A stretch of 13,898 nt of DNA from Thermodesulfobacteriota bacterium (GCA_028278625.1 JANQDY010000174.1:1-13898); one strand, 5' to 3'. Counted from the first letter of the stretch, positions 1 to 6,580 are shown. Notes: generated by a model from the sequence alone, not told the origin. A program made the numbers and translations.

Positions 1-743
1 TCGCCGAACTGAATGTATTGGGGGTCTGCGCTCAACGCTACGGTCACCTGAGGAATGGTCACGGTGGTGGTAACGCTGTCGGTGTCCGTTCCCCCAGGAC
101 TCGATGCCGTAATGGTGTAGGTGGTGGTCTCCGTGGGACTGACCGTCATGGACCCGTTTAAATCCACGGTCCCGATGCCCTGATCAATGGATACCGAATC
201 GGCATTGGAAGAGTTCCAGGTAAGTGTTGCTGATTCGCCAATCTGGATGGATTGAGGGTCTGAGTTCAACTCTACGGTCACTTGGGGAATGGTTACGGTG
301 ATGGTGACGCGGTCAGTGACTGTTCCCCCGGGACCTACGGCCGTGATGGTGTACGTGGTGGTCTCCGTGGGACTGACCGAGATGGAGCCGTTGGGATCCA
401 CGTCCCCGATGCCCTGATCAATGGATACCGAATCGGCATTGGAAGAGTTCCAGGTAAGTGTTGCTGATTCGCCAATCTGGATGGATACGGGATTCCCGTT
501 GATATCTACTTCTGGCGGATACCCCACGGTGACGGTAACGCCGGCCATGGTGGTACCGAGCGCGCCCGTGGCCGTAATGGTGTAGCCGGTTGTTTCCGTG
601 GGCGTTACCGTGAGGGACCCGTTCAAGGGCACCTCGCCGATACCATTGTCGATGACCACCGATTCCACGTGGGTGGAACTCCACGACAGCGTCGAGGGAT
701 CGCCGGCGGTCGGAACGATCTCCGGATTCGCCGTAAGATGGAC
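1..743 (-). repeat. C-terminal Ig-like domain array, open at window edge
   Basis: From residue about 1290 come three Ig-like domains and the start of another, each about 78 residues, with SATLTWNSSNADSVSIDQG and SPTETTTYTITA cores. The stretches 171-252 and 405-486 are identical over 82 bp at a 234-bp (78-codon) offset, showing very recent duplication or gene conversion. The last visible residues (QVTVALSADPQYIQFG) begin another copy, so the array continues leftwards beyond the window. Confidence 0.88.
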
Positions 744-3700
744 CGTGGGGAACCGATAAACAAACGCGGCGCCGGAATGGTCTCCATATTCATCGTCCCC
801 GGTGAAGCCCAGGATCGCACAGTCATCGCCGATGGCTGTCGAAATCATGAAAAACGGGTTTTCCATGGTTTTGCTTGCAACCCTCTTGGCCTGCTCAACC
901 CAAAGGTCATCAACCCGGGTAAAGATATACACGGCTCCCGCAAAGGATCCGGCATCATTTTCATCATAGGCGGCCACGGCGGCGTATTCCCCTTTGATGG
1001 ATACAGATGTGCCGAAATTGTCTCCCATTGATGGGTCCGGGGCCGTGAGTTTGGCCTGCTCGGTCCAAACATCGCCGTCACGCTTGAAAACGTAAACGGG
1101 TCCCAAACCCATGCCGAAGCCTTGATCTGCGAAGGCGCTCGCAATGACGTATTCGCCGTCCATTGAAACGAAAAAACCCAACCCATCACCTATTGATGCG
1201 TCCGAGGCCGTGAGTTTGGCCTGCTCGACCCAGTCATCGCCGTCGCGCTTGAAAACATAGGCCGCCCCCGCATTAAATTCATCCCCTATTAACGTGCCGG
1301 CGACCAGATATTCTCCACTGATGGAGACGGATATGCCGAAACACGCGTCTTCAGATGCATCCGACACGGTGAGTTTGGCCTGCTGTGTCCATACATCGCC
1401 GTCGCGCTTGAAAACATAGGCCGAATTACTGCCAGAGGCGCCGACAACGGCATAGTCGCCGCTGATAGATACGGAACCACCGAAACCGTCTCCCGGGGAT
1501 ACATCCGATGCCGTGAGTTTGGCCTGCTCGGTCCAAACATCGCCGTCACGCTTGAAAACATAGGCCGAATCATTGCCCCAAGTGCCGACAACGACATGGT
1601 CCCCGCTGATAGATACGGAACCACCGAAACCGTCTCCCGGGGATACATCCGATGCCGTGAGTTTGGCCTCCTGGGTCCATGAATCCCCTTCTCGCGTGAA
1701 AACATAGGCCGAATCATTGCCGGACGCGCCGATAGCGGCATAGTCTCCACTAATGGAGACGGAATTCCCAAAAGAGTGGTTTGCTCCTGCGTCGGCCGCA
1801 GTGATCTTCTCTTCATTGAAAACGCCCTCGATGGTGACCGTGACTTGTGCTTCCGCCGTGCCGCCCGGTCCCGTGGCTGTAATGGCATAGGTGGTGGTCT
1901 CCGTGGGACTGACCGGCATGCTGCCGTTTAGATCCACGTCCCCGATCCCCTGATCGATGCAGCAGGAATCCGCGTCCGTGGAACGCCAGGTGAGGGTGGA
2001 AGTCCCGCCCGGTTGAATGGTTTCAGGATCTGCGGTCATGCTGATGGTGGGGGCGGAAGACGGCACTACGATGGCCACGGGTTTCACCAGATCCGCCGTA
2101 ATGTCCACTGTCCCGCTCCAGTATCTTTCCCCGTCTTTGTCAGCCCGGAACTTGTAGGACCCTTGGGCAAGGCGGAAACGCACCTTGCCCTGGTTATCGG
2201 TGGTATCAAAGACCTTCAAATAGGAATCCGTAGATGAAAAAGCGTATACCTTCACCCCTTCCACGGGAAGGCCGGCCCCGCCTTGGGTCACGGTGATTTC
2301 GGCCTCTCCCATGGGTATTTCAAGGGAAACGTTCTCCCAGATGAAATCCCCGGACCAGAACCGGTGTGCCATATGGTCGGCCCTGATCTTGTACGCCTTC
2401 TGAGGGAGATGGAAGGTGGCCTTTCCGTTCGGGTCGGTTTGTTGATGTTGCTTTTGATATGAACCGGCCGAAGTGAAAAGATAGGTCTTGATCCCTTCCA
2501 AGGGCTCGGCAGCGCCCTGATAAAAACCCTGAACCGTGATTTCAACCGGTTGGTGGGGAATGGTCAGAACCGTTTGGGTATCCTCCGTTACAAGGGTCTC
2601 CTCGCTCCAGAATCGATACCCCAGGTAGTCCGCCCGAACCTTGAAGACCCCTTGGGGCACGGAGAATTGCGCTTCTCCAGATGCATCGGTGGTTTCGTTA
2701 AGGCCCAGATAGGTCCCCGTGTCACTGAAAAGATAAACCTTGATTCCCGCCATGGGGCTGCCTGGGGCCTTTTGAAGCGTCACCTGAAAGAGTCCTCCGC
2801 CGGCATCTATGGCGATGTTGCTCACGCCACCGCCCGAAACGGTGACCACGTCGCTCCAAAACCGGTCTCCCAGGATGTCCGCCCGGAATTTGAAGGCTTT
2901 TCCCACCGGAAGGGCGAATGACGTCGATCCGTTTTCATCGGTTGATTTATGGTCTCCCAGGTATAGGCCGTTTTCCGAGAACAGATAGACCTTGATTCCC
3001 CCCAAAGGTCCCGCGGCCGTCTGAACCGTCACCAAGACAGTCTCATGCTCGATCATGATCCCGGTGCCGGAAACATCGGGGACTACGACCACGTCGCTAA
3101 AGAACCGTTCTCCCAAATAGTCGGCCCGGAATATGTAAGCGCCGTCTGCCAGATCAAAGGAGACTTCGCCGTCAGCGTCGGTGGCGCCGGACAGACCGAG
3201 ATAGGTTTCCAAATCACTGAACACGTAACACTTGACGCCCGCAATCGGTTCATCGACCGCCTTGAGCACGGTGAGCGTGAAAGCACCGCCTCCCGTGGAA
3301 ATGTTGACGAAATTCACCTGATCCCTTGCCAGCGGCGAATCAGGGCTCCAGTAACGGCTCCCCAGGTAGTCGGCCCGGAACCTGTACACGCCTTCCGGCA
3401 AACGGAAGGTTGCCTTGCCCTGATTGTCGGTGGTCCCAAACAATTGCAGATACGAGCCCGATGTGGAAAACGCATAGACCTTCACCCCCTCCCGGGGAAG
3501 ACCCGCCCCGGTTACGGTCACTTCAGCTTCCGCCATGGGGACTGACATGGTGAGGTCCTCCCAAATGAATTCCTCTGACCAAAACCGCTCTCCCATATAA
3601 TCGGCCCTGACCTTGTACGGCTTTTCCGGCAATTGGAAGGTGGCCTTTCCGTCTGGATCCGTTTGTTGATGTTGTTGTTGATATGAACCGGCAGCAGAGA

Positions 3701-4610
3701 AAAGATAGGTCTTAATCCCTTCAAGGGGCTGGGAAGCACCCTGATAAACCCCCTGAGCGGTGATTTCAACCGGTTGGTGGGGAATCGTCAGCAAAACGTC
3801 CACATCGGTCGCAACCATGGTCTCGGTGCTCCAAAACCGGTAGCCCAGGTAGTCGGCCCTGACCTTGTAGATGCCTTCGGGCACGCTGAAAACCGCATTT
3901 CCGGAAGCATCGGTGGTTTCGCGAAAGCCTAGGTAGGTCCCCGTGTCACTGAAGAGGTAGACCTTGATACCCGCCATGGGGCTGCTGGGTGCTTTTTCCA
4001 AGATTACGCCCAAAAGCCCTCCGCCGGCCGCCACGGTCACAGTGTTTGGGCCGCCGCCGGAAATTGTTGCCACGTCGCTAAAGTAGCGATTCCCCAGGAT
4101 GTCGGCCCTGAATTTAAAGGACCTGTCCACCGGAAGATCAAAGGACACAACGCCATCGGGGTCCGTTGTCTGATGCTTCCCCAAATAGGAACCTGTCCCG
4201 GAAAACAGATAGACCCGCACGCCCTCGGCGGGGCCCTGGCCCGTGGTGACGCTAACCAGAACGCTCTCCTCCTCGATCATCACCGAAACCCCGGAGTCTT
4301 CTGGCAGGGTGATCACATTGCTCCAGAATTTGTTCCCAAGATAGTCCACTCTGAATTTATAGGCGCCGTTCTGAAAGTCCGCCGGATCCAAACTGGCGAT
4401 TCCATTGTCATCCGTTACCCCATGTTTACCCGTGTAGGAGCCCGTTTCAGTAAAGGCGTAGACCTTGAGACCCGGCATGGGTCCCAGGCTGCTCCCCTCC
4501 ACCGTCACTTCAAAACTCGTGGCCAATACCTGGGGAACCGGATGAATGACCGTCACCATCAATAAAATCAAGAAATGAACAGAGAGAAACCTGGCGTGCT
4601 TTCCGGACAT
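1..4610 (-). CDS. Giant secreted multidomain repeat protein (adhesin/scaffold-like), 3' end outside window
   Basis: One open frame runs from ATG at 4610-4608 to the window edge: 1536 codons, no stop, C-terminus missing. The start is fixed by a near-perfect Shine-Dalgarno (AAAGGAGGT) five bases upstream. Residues 1-30 are a Sec signal peptide (hydrophobic core about 11-22, cleavage likely after VLA-30). Residues about 31-853 are ten units of about 82 residues, each with a GIKVYLFS-like strand, a TDxxGxAxF turn and an FRADYLGxRFWS-like strand, resembling carboxypeptidase-regulatory-like/Cna-B-type sandwiches. Residues about 854-928 are an Ig-like domain (SxTLTW ... PTETTTYxITATGPGGT). Residues about 933-1288 are seven FG-GAP-type blades (VSISGDYAxxGA ... 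AYVFKRDGDxW). From about 1290, three Ig-like domains and the start of a fourth follow. No enzymatic motif is visible. By architecture it is exported and probably surface-bound, acting in adhesion or as extracellular structure; ligand and anchoring are unknown. Sure of the gene and repeats, unsure of role. Confidence 0.93.
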   Translation of the reverse strand, partial: MSGKHARFLSVHFLILLMVTVIHPVPQVLATSFEVTVEGSSLGPMPGLKVYAFTETGSYTGKHGVTDDNGIASLDPADFQNGAYKFRVDYLGNKFWSNVITLPEDSGVSVMIEEESVLVSVTTGQGPAEGVRVYLFSGTGSYLGKHQTTDPDGVVSFDLPVDRSFKFRADILGNRYFSDVATISGGGPNTVTVAAGGGLLGVILEKAPSSPMAGIKVYLFSDTGTYLGFRETTDASGNAVFSVPEGIYKVRADYLGYRFWSTETMVATDVDVLLTIPHQPVEITAQGVYQGASQPLEGIKTYLFSAAGSYQQQHQQTDPDGKATFQLPEKPYKVRADYMGERFWSEEFIWEDLTMSVPMAEAEVTVTGAGLPREGVKVYAFSTSGSYLQLFGTTDNQGKATFRLPEGVYRFRADYLGSRYWSPDSPLARDQVNFVNISTGGGAFTLTVLKAVDEPIAGVKCYVFSDLETYLGLSGATDADGEVSFDLADGAYIFRADYLGERFFSDVVVVPDVSGTGIMIEHETVLVTVQTAAGPLGGIKVYLFSENGLYLGDHKSTDENGSTSFALPVGKAFKFRADILGDRFWSDVVTVSGGGVSNIAIDAGGGLFQVTLQKAPGSPMAGIKVYLFSDTGTYLGLNETTDASGEAQFSVPQGVFKVRADYLGYRFWSEETLVTEDTQTVLTIPHQPVEITVQGFYQGAAEPLEGIKTYLFTSAGSYQKQHQQTDPNGKATFHLPQKAYKIRADHMAHRFWSGDFIWENVSLEIPMGEAEITVTQGGAGLPVEGVKVYAFSSTDSYLKVFDTTDNQGKVRFRLAQGSYKFRADKDGERYWSGTVDITADLVKPVAIVVPSSAPTISMTADPETIQPGGTSTLTWRSTDADSCCIDQGIGDVDLNGSMPVSPTETTTYAITATGPGGTAEAQVTVTIEGVFNEEKITAADAGANHSFGNSVSISGDYAAIGASGNDSAYVFTREGDSWTQEAKLTASDVSPGDGFGGSVSISGDHVVVGTWGNDSAYVFKRDGDVWTEQAKLTASDVSPGDGFGGSVSISGDYAVVGASGSNSAYVFKRDGDVWTQQAKLTVSDASEDACFGISVSISGEYLVAGTLIGDEFNAGAAYVFKRDGDDWVEQAKLTASDASIGDGLGFFVSMDGEYVIASAFADQGFGMGLGPVYVFKRDGDVWTEQAKLTAPDPSMGDNFGTSVSIKGEYAAVAAYDENDAGSFAGAVYIFTRVDDLWVEQAKRVASKTMENPFFMISTAIGDDCAILGFTGDDEYGDHSGAAFVYRFPTVHLTANPEIVPTAGDPSTLSWSSTHVESVVIDNGIGEVPLNGSLTVTPTETTGYTITATGALGTTMAGVTVTVGYPPEVDINGNPVSIQIGESATLTWNSSNADSVSIDQGIGDVDPNGSISVSPTETTTYTITAVGPGGTVTDRVTITVTIPQVTVELNSDPQSIQIGESATLTWNSSNADSVSIDQGIGTVDLNGSMTVSPTETTTYTITASSPGGTDTDSVTTTVTIPQVTVALSADPQYIQFG
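747..1814 (-). repeat. Seven FG-GAP-type propeller blades
   Basis: Residues about 933-1288 contain seven repeats of about 48-55 residues: FG..VSISGDY followed by AYVFKRDGD.W..QAKLTASD. The first to sixth are regular; the seventh (ISTAIGDDCAIL) is degenerate and ends at RFPTVH. Seven matches the usual seven-blade integrin-like beta-propeller. I see no DxDxDG calcium loops, which fits FG-GAP_2-type blades rather than classical calcium-binding FG-GAP. At DNA level 1459-1525 and 1603-1669 are identical over 67 bp (offset 144 bp, 48 codons), so two neighbouring blades were copied or homogenised recently. Confidence 0.82.
1827..2051 (-). other. First Ig-like domain of the giant protein
   Basis: Residues about 854-928 carry the pattern seen in the later Ig-like repeats: AxPETIQPGG, STLTW, IDQGIGDVDLNGS, SPTETTTYAITATGPGGT. 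It sits between the ten-unit array and the propeller, apart from the C-terminal Ig cluster. Unlike its relatives it has two adjacent cysteines (883-884) where the others read VS or VV. Confidence 0.8.
2061..3284 (-). repeat. Second copy of the five-unit block (units 6-10)
   Basis: Residues 443-850 of the giant protein repeat residues 31-442 in the same unit order. The copies are clearly related at DNA level but no longer identical, and I see no insertion-sequence remnants at the junction. The last unit passes through a short linker (VKPVAIVVPSSA) into the first Ig-like domain. Confidence 0.85.
2061..4520 (-). repeat. Ten-unit sandwich array: a five-unit block present twice
   Basis: Units begin near residues 31, 116, 199, 281, 362, 443, 524, 607, 689 and 770 of the giant protein. 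Unit 1 pairs with 6, 2 with 7, 3 with 8, 4 with 9 and 5 with 10. Each pair shares features the other units lack: SPMAGIKVYLFSDTGTYLG in 3 and 8, QHQQTDP in 4 and 9, GVKVYAFS with TDNQGK in 5 and 10. Matching points are 408 codons (1224 bp) apart for units 2-5 versus 7-10, for example the end of the PHQPVEIT boundary at 3770 versus 2546. Unit 1 carries three extra residues relative to unit 6. The five unit types therefore diverged first and the whole block was duplicated later. Confidence 0.9.
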
Positions 4611-4615
4611 TGCAT

Positions 4616-4624
4616 ACCTCCTTT
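4616..4624 (-). promoter_or_regulatory. Strong ribosome binding site of the giant gene
   Basis: On the minus strand AAAGGAGGT lies five bases before the ATG at 4610. It is close to the full anti-Shine-Dalgarno complement and decides the start; an ATG at 4615-4613 is in another frame. Confidence 0.85.
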
Positions 4625-4955
4625 GTTGCGAAAGAGGGGCCTGATCCTGATTTGAGAATTGGCGGGTCCCAATTTACAAATCTATGATCCGAAATAACAA
4701 TGGTTAGCGTCTTGGTAATTGAAGCATTTCATTTCGCAAAACGGAACAATGGACTCTTCACTATTCATGCCAATAACAAGAATATTTTTAGAAGAATAAT
4801 AATAGCGATAAATAAGTTAACAGAAGTGATTACGCTAACACCCTTTAATAACAGGGCTTTCGCTTCCAAAATGTCTGAATGGAAATAGATGCTTCACGCA
4901 CGACGCACGGATCGATGGGTTCTCTTTGGAGAAAAAGATCCCTTAACAAATGCAC

Positions 4956-4988
4956 AAAAAAATGTGCACATGCCCAATTTCTTGTGCA
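4956..4988 (-). terminator. Possible intrinsic terminator of the HAD gene, or operator cluster
   Basis: Read on the minus strand, TGCACA (4988-4983), a 12-base loop and TGTGCA (4970-4965) form a six-base-pair stem. After a two-base CA, seven T residues follow (4962-4956). It lies about 97 bases after the HAD stop codon. The stem is short, so efficiency is doubtful. The same bases also pair differently (4948-4957 with 4982-4991, ten base pairs), so the site may instead be a protein-binding dyad cluster. Confidence 0.33.
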
Positions 4989-5084
4989 TTTTCATGGGAG
5001 GGCAGACAATACGAGGCAGGGCTACAGACGCATCACGAATGCTCCTTGGATACCCGTTTCATGACATGGATGATTCATTCACCA

Positions 5085-5696
5085 TCAGTCTGTCTTCGCA
5101 CATGCCCCTTTGTCCGGGTTCACATAGGGTCTCACATCCACACAGGGCATGCCCGCCGCCTTGGCGGCCTCAATACCGGCCTCACCATCTTCAAAGACCA
5201 GACAGTCTTTTGGGGGGACCGCCATCCGTTTTGCCGCCTCCAAAAACTTCTGCGGGTCGGGTTTCGGTTTGAACCCGTCATCCGCCGTGATGACCGTCTC
5301 GAAGAAATCCGCCATGCCGATGGCGTTAAGGGTTCGAAGGACATTCCTCCGTGTTCCGCCGGATACCACGCTCATGGGCAGTTTACCCCTGAAATCCTCC
5401 GCGATCTTGGCAACGGGCAAGATGGGTTTTGTTTTTTTGAGCCTTTCATAAGCCATGCCATTCTTTGCGGCAACCACGGCACTCACATCCAGATCCGCTC
5501 CAAAGCATCGGTTAAATGTCATCACGATCCTTTCAGCAGGTACGCCGTTTAGGGGCCGCAGGAAATCAACCGTGCAATCATGTCCGAAACGCTTCATGGC
5601 CCATTGCCAGGATTCCGCGTGCACTGTCATGGTGTCGGCAAGCGTTCCGTCACAGTCAAAAATCAGGCCTTTCGTCCCCTCATAAACTTTGATCAT
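5085..5696 (-). CDS. HAD-superfamily phosphatase, YqaB/beta-phosphoglucomutase-like
   Basis: A complete 203-residue protein of the usual length for HAD subfamily IA. Motif I is FDCDGT (nucleophile Asp14, acid/base Asp16), motif II is VVSGGT with Ser112, motif III is KPKPDP with Lys143, and motif IV is FEDGEAGIEAA with Glu169 and Asp170. The segment between motifs I and II is a helical cap like that of sugar-phosphate phosphatases and beta-phosphoglucomutases. The N-terminal pattern (YEGTKGLIFDCDGTLADT, then RPLNGVPAERI) recalls E. coli YqaB, so hydrolysis of a small sugar phosphate is the best guess, with mutase activity possible. The start is supported by GAGG followed by ATAACAG before ATG. 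It is monocistronic here: the next minus-strand gene is 474 bp away and the upstream neighbour is divergent. Substrate is not determinable from sequence. Confidence 0.9.
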   Translation of the reverse strand: MIKVYEGTKGLIFDCDGTLADTMTVHAESWQWAMKRFGHDCTVDFLRPLNGVPAERIVMTFNRCFGADLDVSAVVAAKNGMAYERLKKTKPILPVAKIAEDFRGKLPMSVVSGGTRRNVLRTLNAIGMADFFETVITADDGFKPKPDPQKFLEAAKRMAVPPKDCLVFEDGEAGIEAAKAAGMPCVDVRPYVNPDKGACAKTD

Positions 5697-5711
5697 CTGT
5701 TATCCTCGCGC

Positions 5712-5747
5712 CTCATTCGTTCCATGGGCGCCATGGTGAAATGAAAA
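5712..5747. promoter_or_regulatory. Dyad-symmetric site in the HAD leader
   Basis: CCATGG-GCG-CCATGG (5722-5736) is a perfect inverted repeat, and outer CATT/AATG arms extend the symmetry imperfectly. It lies about 26-40 bases before the HAD start codon, within its leader or promoter. It could be an operator or an mRNA hairpin; nothing identifies a binding protein. Confidence 0.3.
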
Positions 5748-5807
5748 TGGTCATCTGAAGCCCATGCGGTTTGAGCGTTATGTGATGGATATTAAATGGA
5801 CATCATC

Positions 5808-5836
5808 TTGGCAAATCAGTATGCTTCTTCTACATT
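5808..5836 (+). promoter_or_regulatory. Candidate sigma-70 promoter for the small lipoprotein and 140-aa protein genes
   Basis: TTGGCA (5808-5813), a 17-base spacer and TACATT (5831-5836) match the consensus at five of six and four of six positions. Transcription would begin near 5843, leaving a leader of about 18 bases before the ATG at 5861. Confidence 0.5.
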
Positions 5837-5860
5837 AATCATAGGAAACCCGATCTCAAG

Positions 5861-6037
5861 ATGAAATTAAACACCCTGATGCGGAATATTCTGTGCCTCA
5901 TGCTCATGAGTTTCTATGCCTCATGCGGCCGTGAAGACATCTTCGATGATCCGAGGAACATGGCCGCGCACGGCTTTAAGACAACCGATTCACTAACGAT
6001 ATGCCAAGGAGAAGAGAATGGATCAGGCCCAGCTTGA
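5861..6037 (+). CDS. Candidate small lipoprotein (58 aa)
   Basis: ATG at 5861 opens a 58-codon frame ending in TGA at 6035-6037. The N-terminus has a lysine and arginine, a hydrophobic stretch (ILCLMLMSFYA, about residues 10-20) and then SCG, with Cys22 in a YASC context. That resembles a signal-peptidase-II lipobox, although tyrosine at -3 is atypical. The mature peptide is short and charged (GREDIFDDPRNMAAHG). It begins 25 bases after a good candidate promoter and its 3' end overlaps the next gene by 20 bases in another frame, suggesting translational coupling. The ribosome site is weak: AGGA lies 14 bases upstream. It may be a real tiny lipoprotein, the remnant of a longer one, or a non-coding leader. 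Confidence 0.42.
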   Translation: MKLNTLMRNILCLMLMSFYASCGREDIFDDPRNMAAHGFKTTDSLTICQGEENGSGPA

Positions 6038-6440
6038 AAAGATCATTCAAAAAAGGCTGGCACTCCCCGAGGATGACTTTGAGGGGATCCGCCAAAACCC
6101 CAAATACCGGCGCCTCTTTGAAAACGCCGTCAAAGCGTCACGGTATCGTCTCATCGCCACGGTGGTTGAATCTCTGGGATGTCATTCACAACATCGGGTG
6201 GGCCAGGAATTGGTCTTCGATTCTTCCGGCAACCTGCTGACCGCCGAATCCCCCGAACGGATATGCGCCTTCCTGATGCCGAACCTGGTGGTCTTGATCA
6301 ATGCCTTTTTTGAAAACCTCATGAATGGCAGAGACCCCAATGAAATCATGTTCAACCGGACGGGCTGCTTTGATGTGGGTCCCGCCTGCGGGGGGTGGGG
6401 TCATGTGGTGGTGGAAATGGCAGCCGTAAGGCGGGATTGA
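6018..6440 (+). CDS. Conserved hypothetical protein, TIGR04076-like, 140 aa
   Basis: The start at 6018 is supported by AAGGAG six bases upstream. Residues 1-42 look helical and charged (LEKIIQKRLALPEDDFEGI). Residues about 43-137 resemble the small uncharacterised TIGR04076 family as I recall it: a YRLIATVVESLGC strand, a VGQELVFD strand, a cysteine-containing helix (RICAFLMPNLVVLINAFFENL) and a C-terminal GCFDVGPAC ... HVVVEMAAV strand pair. Cysteines at 55, 83, 117 and 124 could be metal- or redox-active, but they do not form a standard zinc or iron-sulfur motif. No signal peptide or membrane segment is seen. It follows the small lipoprotein frame with overlap and probably shares its promoter. 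Function unknown; the family assignment is tentative. Confidence 0.75.
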   Translation: MDQAQLEKIIQKRLALPEDDFEGIRQNPKYRRLFENAVKASRYRLIATVVESLGCHSQHRVGQELVFDSSGNLLTAESPERICAFLMPNLVVLINAFFENLMNGRDPNEIMFNRTGCFDVGPACGGWGHVVVEMAAVRRD

Positions 6441-6477
6441 CGAAGAAATTCCCCAAAAAAAAATTGCCCCAAAGCCG

Positions 6478-6506
6478 TTGACAGCCCAAAATGAGTGTGG
6501 TATCAA
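6478..6506 (+). promoter_or_regulatory. Candidate promoter of the M23 peptidase gene
   Basis: A perfect TTGACA (6478-6483) is followed by 17 bases and TATCAA (6501-6506), which has a TG one base upstream (extended -10, TGGTATCAA). The TTG start codon lies about 75 bases further on. It is the best-looking promoter in the window. Confidence 0.6.
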
Positions 6507-6580
6507 ACGGTTTCAATTGAGTTGTGTTTGGGTTGTATTTGGTGGCTGTTCAACTCGTTTTCTTTGTTGCGGAGTAATTC

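Larger units (their letters stand above)
4611..5084. other. Intergenic leader/promoter region of the giant gene
   Basis: No convincing gene lies in these 474 bp. The part at about 4660-4890 is distinctly AT-rich compared with its flanks, as expected for a promoter-bearing region upstream of the minus-strand giant gene. I could not pick a convincing minus-strand sigma-70 or sigma-54 promoter by eye. The part at 4948-4991 holds a cluster of inverted TGCACA/TGTGCA repeats, described separately. Confidence 0.6.

Noticed and set aside
1289..1888. 199-codon minus-strand frame within the propeller region
   Set aside because: It is in another frame of the giant gene and its apparent repeats are the out-of-frame image of the FG-GAP repeats.
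1..4610. Regular repeats as a CRISPR array
   Set aside because: Repeats are coding, 48-82 codons long, in frame and divergent, with no short constant repeats between unique spacers.
4755..4775. Possible sigma-54 promoter (TTGGCATGAATAGTGA on the minus strand)
   Set aside because: The -24 half is fair but the -12 GC is absent (GA instead).
4700..4888. 62-codon plus-strand frame in the AT-rich gap
   Set aside because: No ribosome site, no recognisable domain, and AT-rich non-coding-like composition opposite the presumed promoter of the giant gene.
4950..5552. 200-codon plus-strand frame opposite the HAD gene
   Set aside because: Antisense to a gene with all four HAD motifs; no ribosome site or domain.
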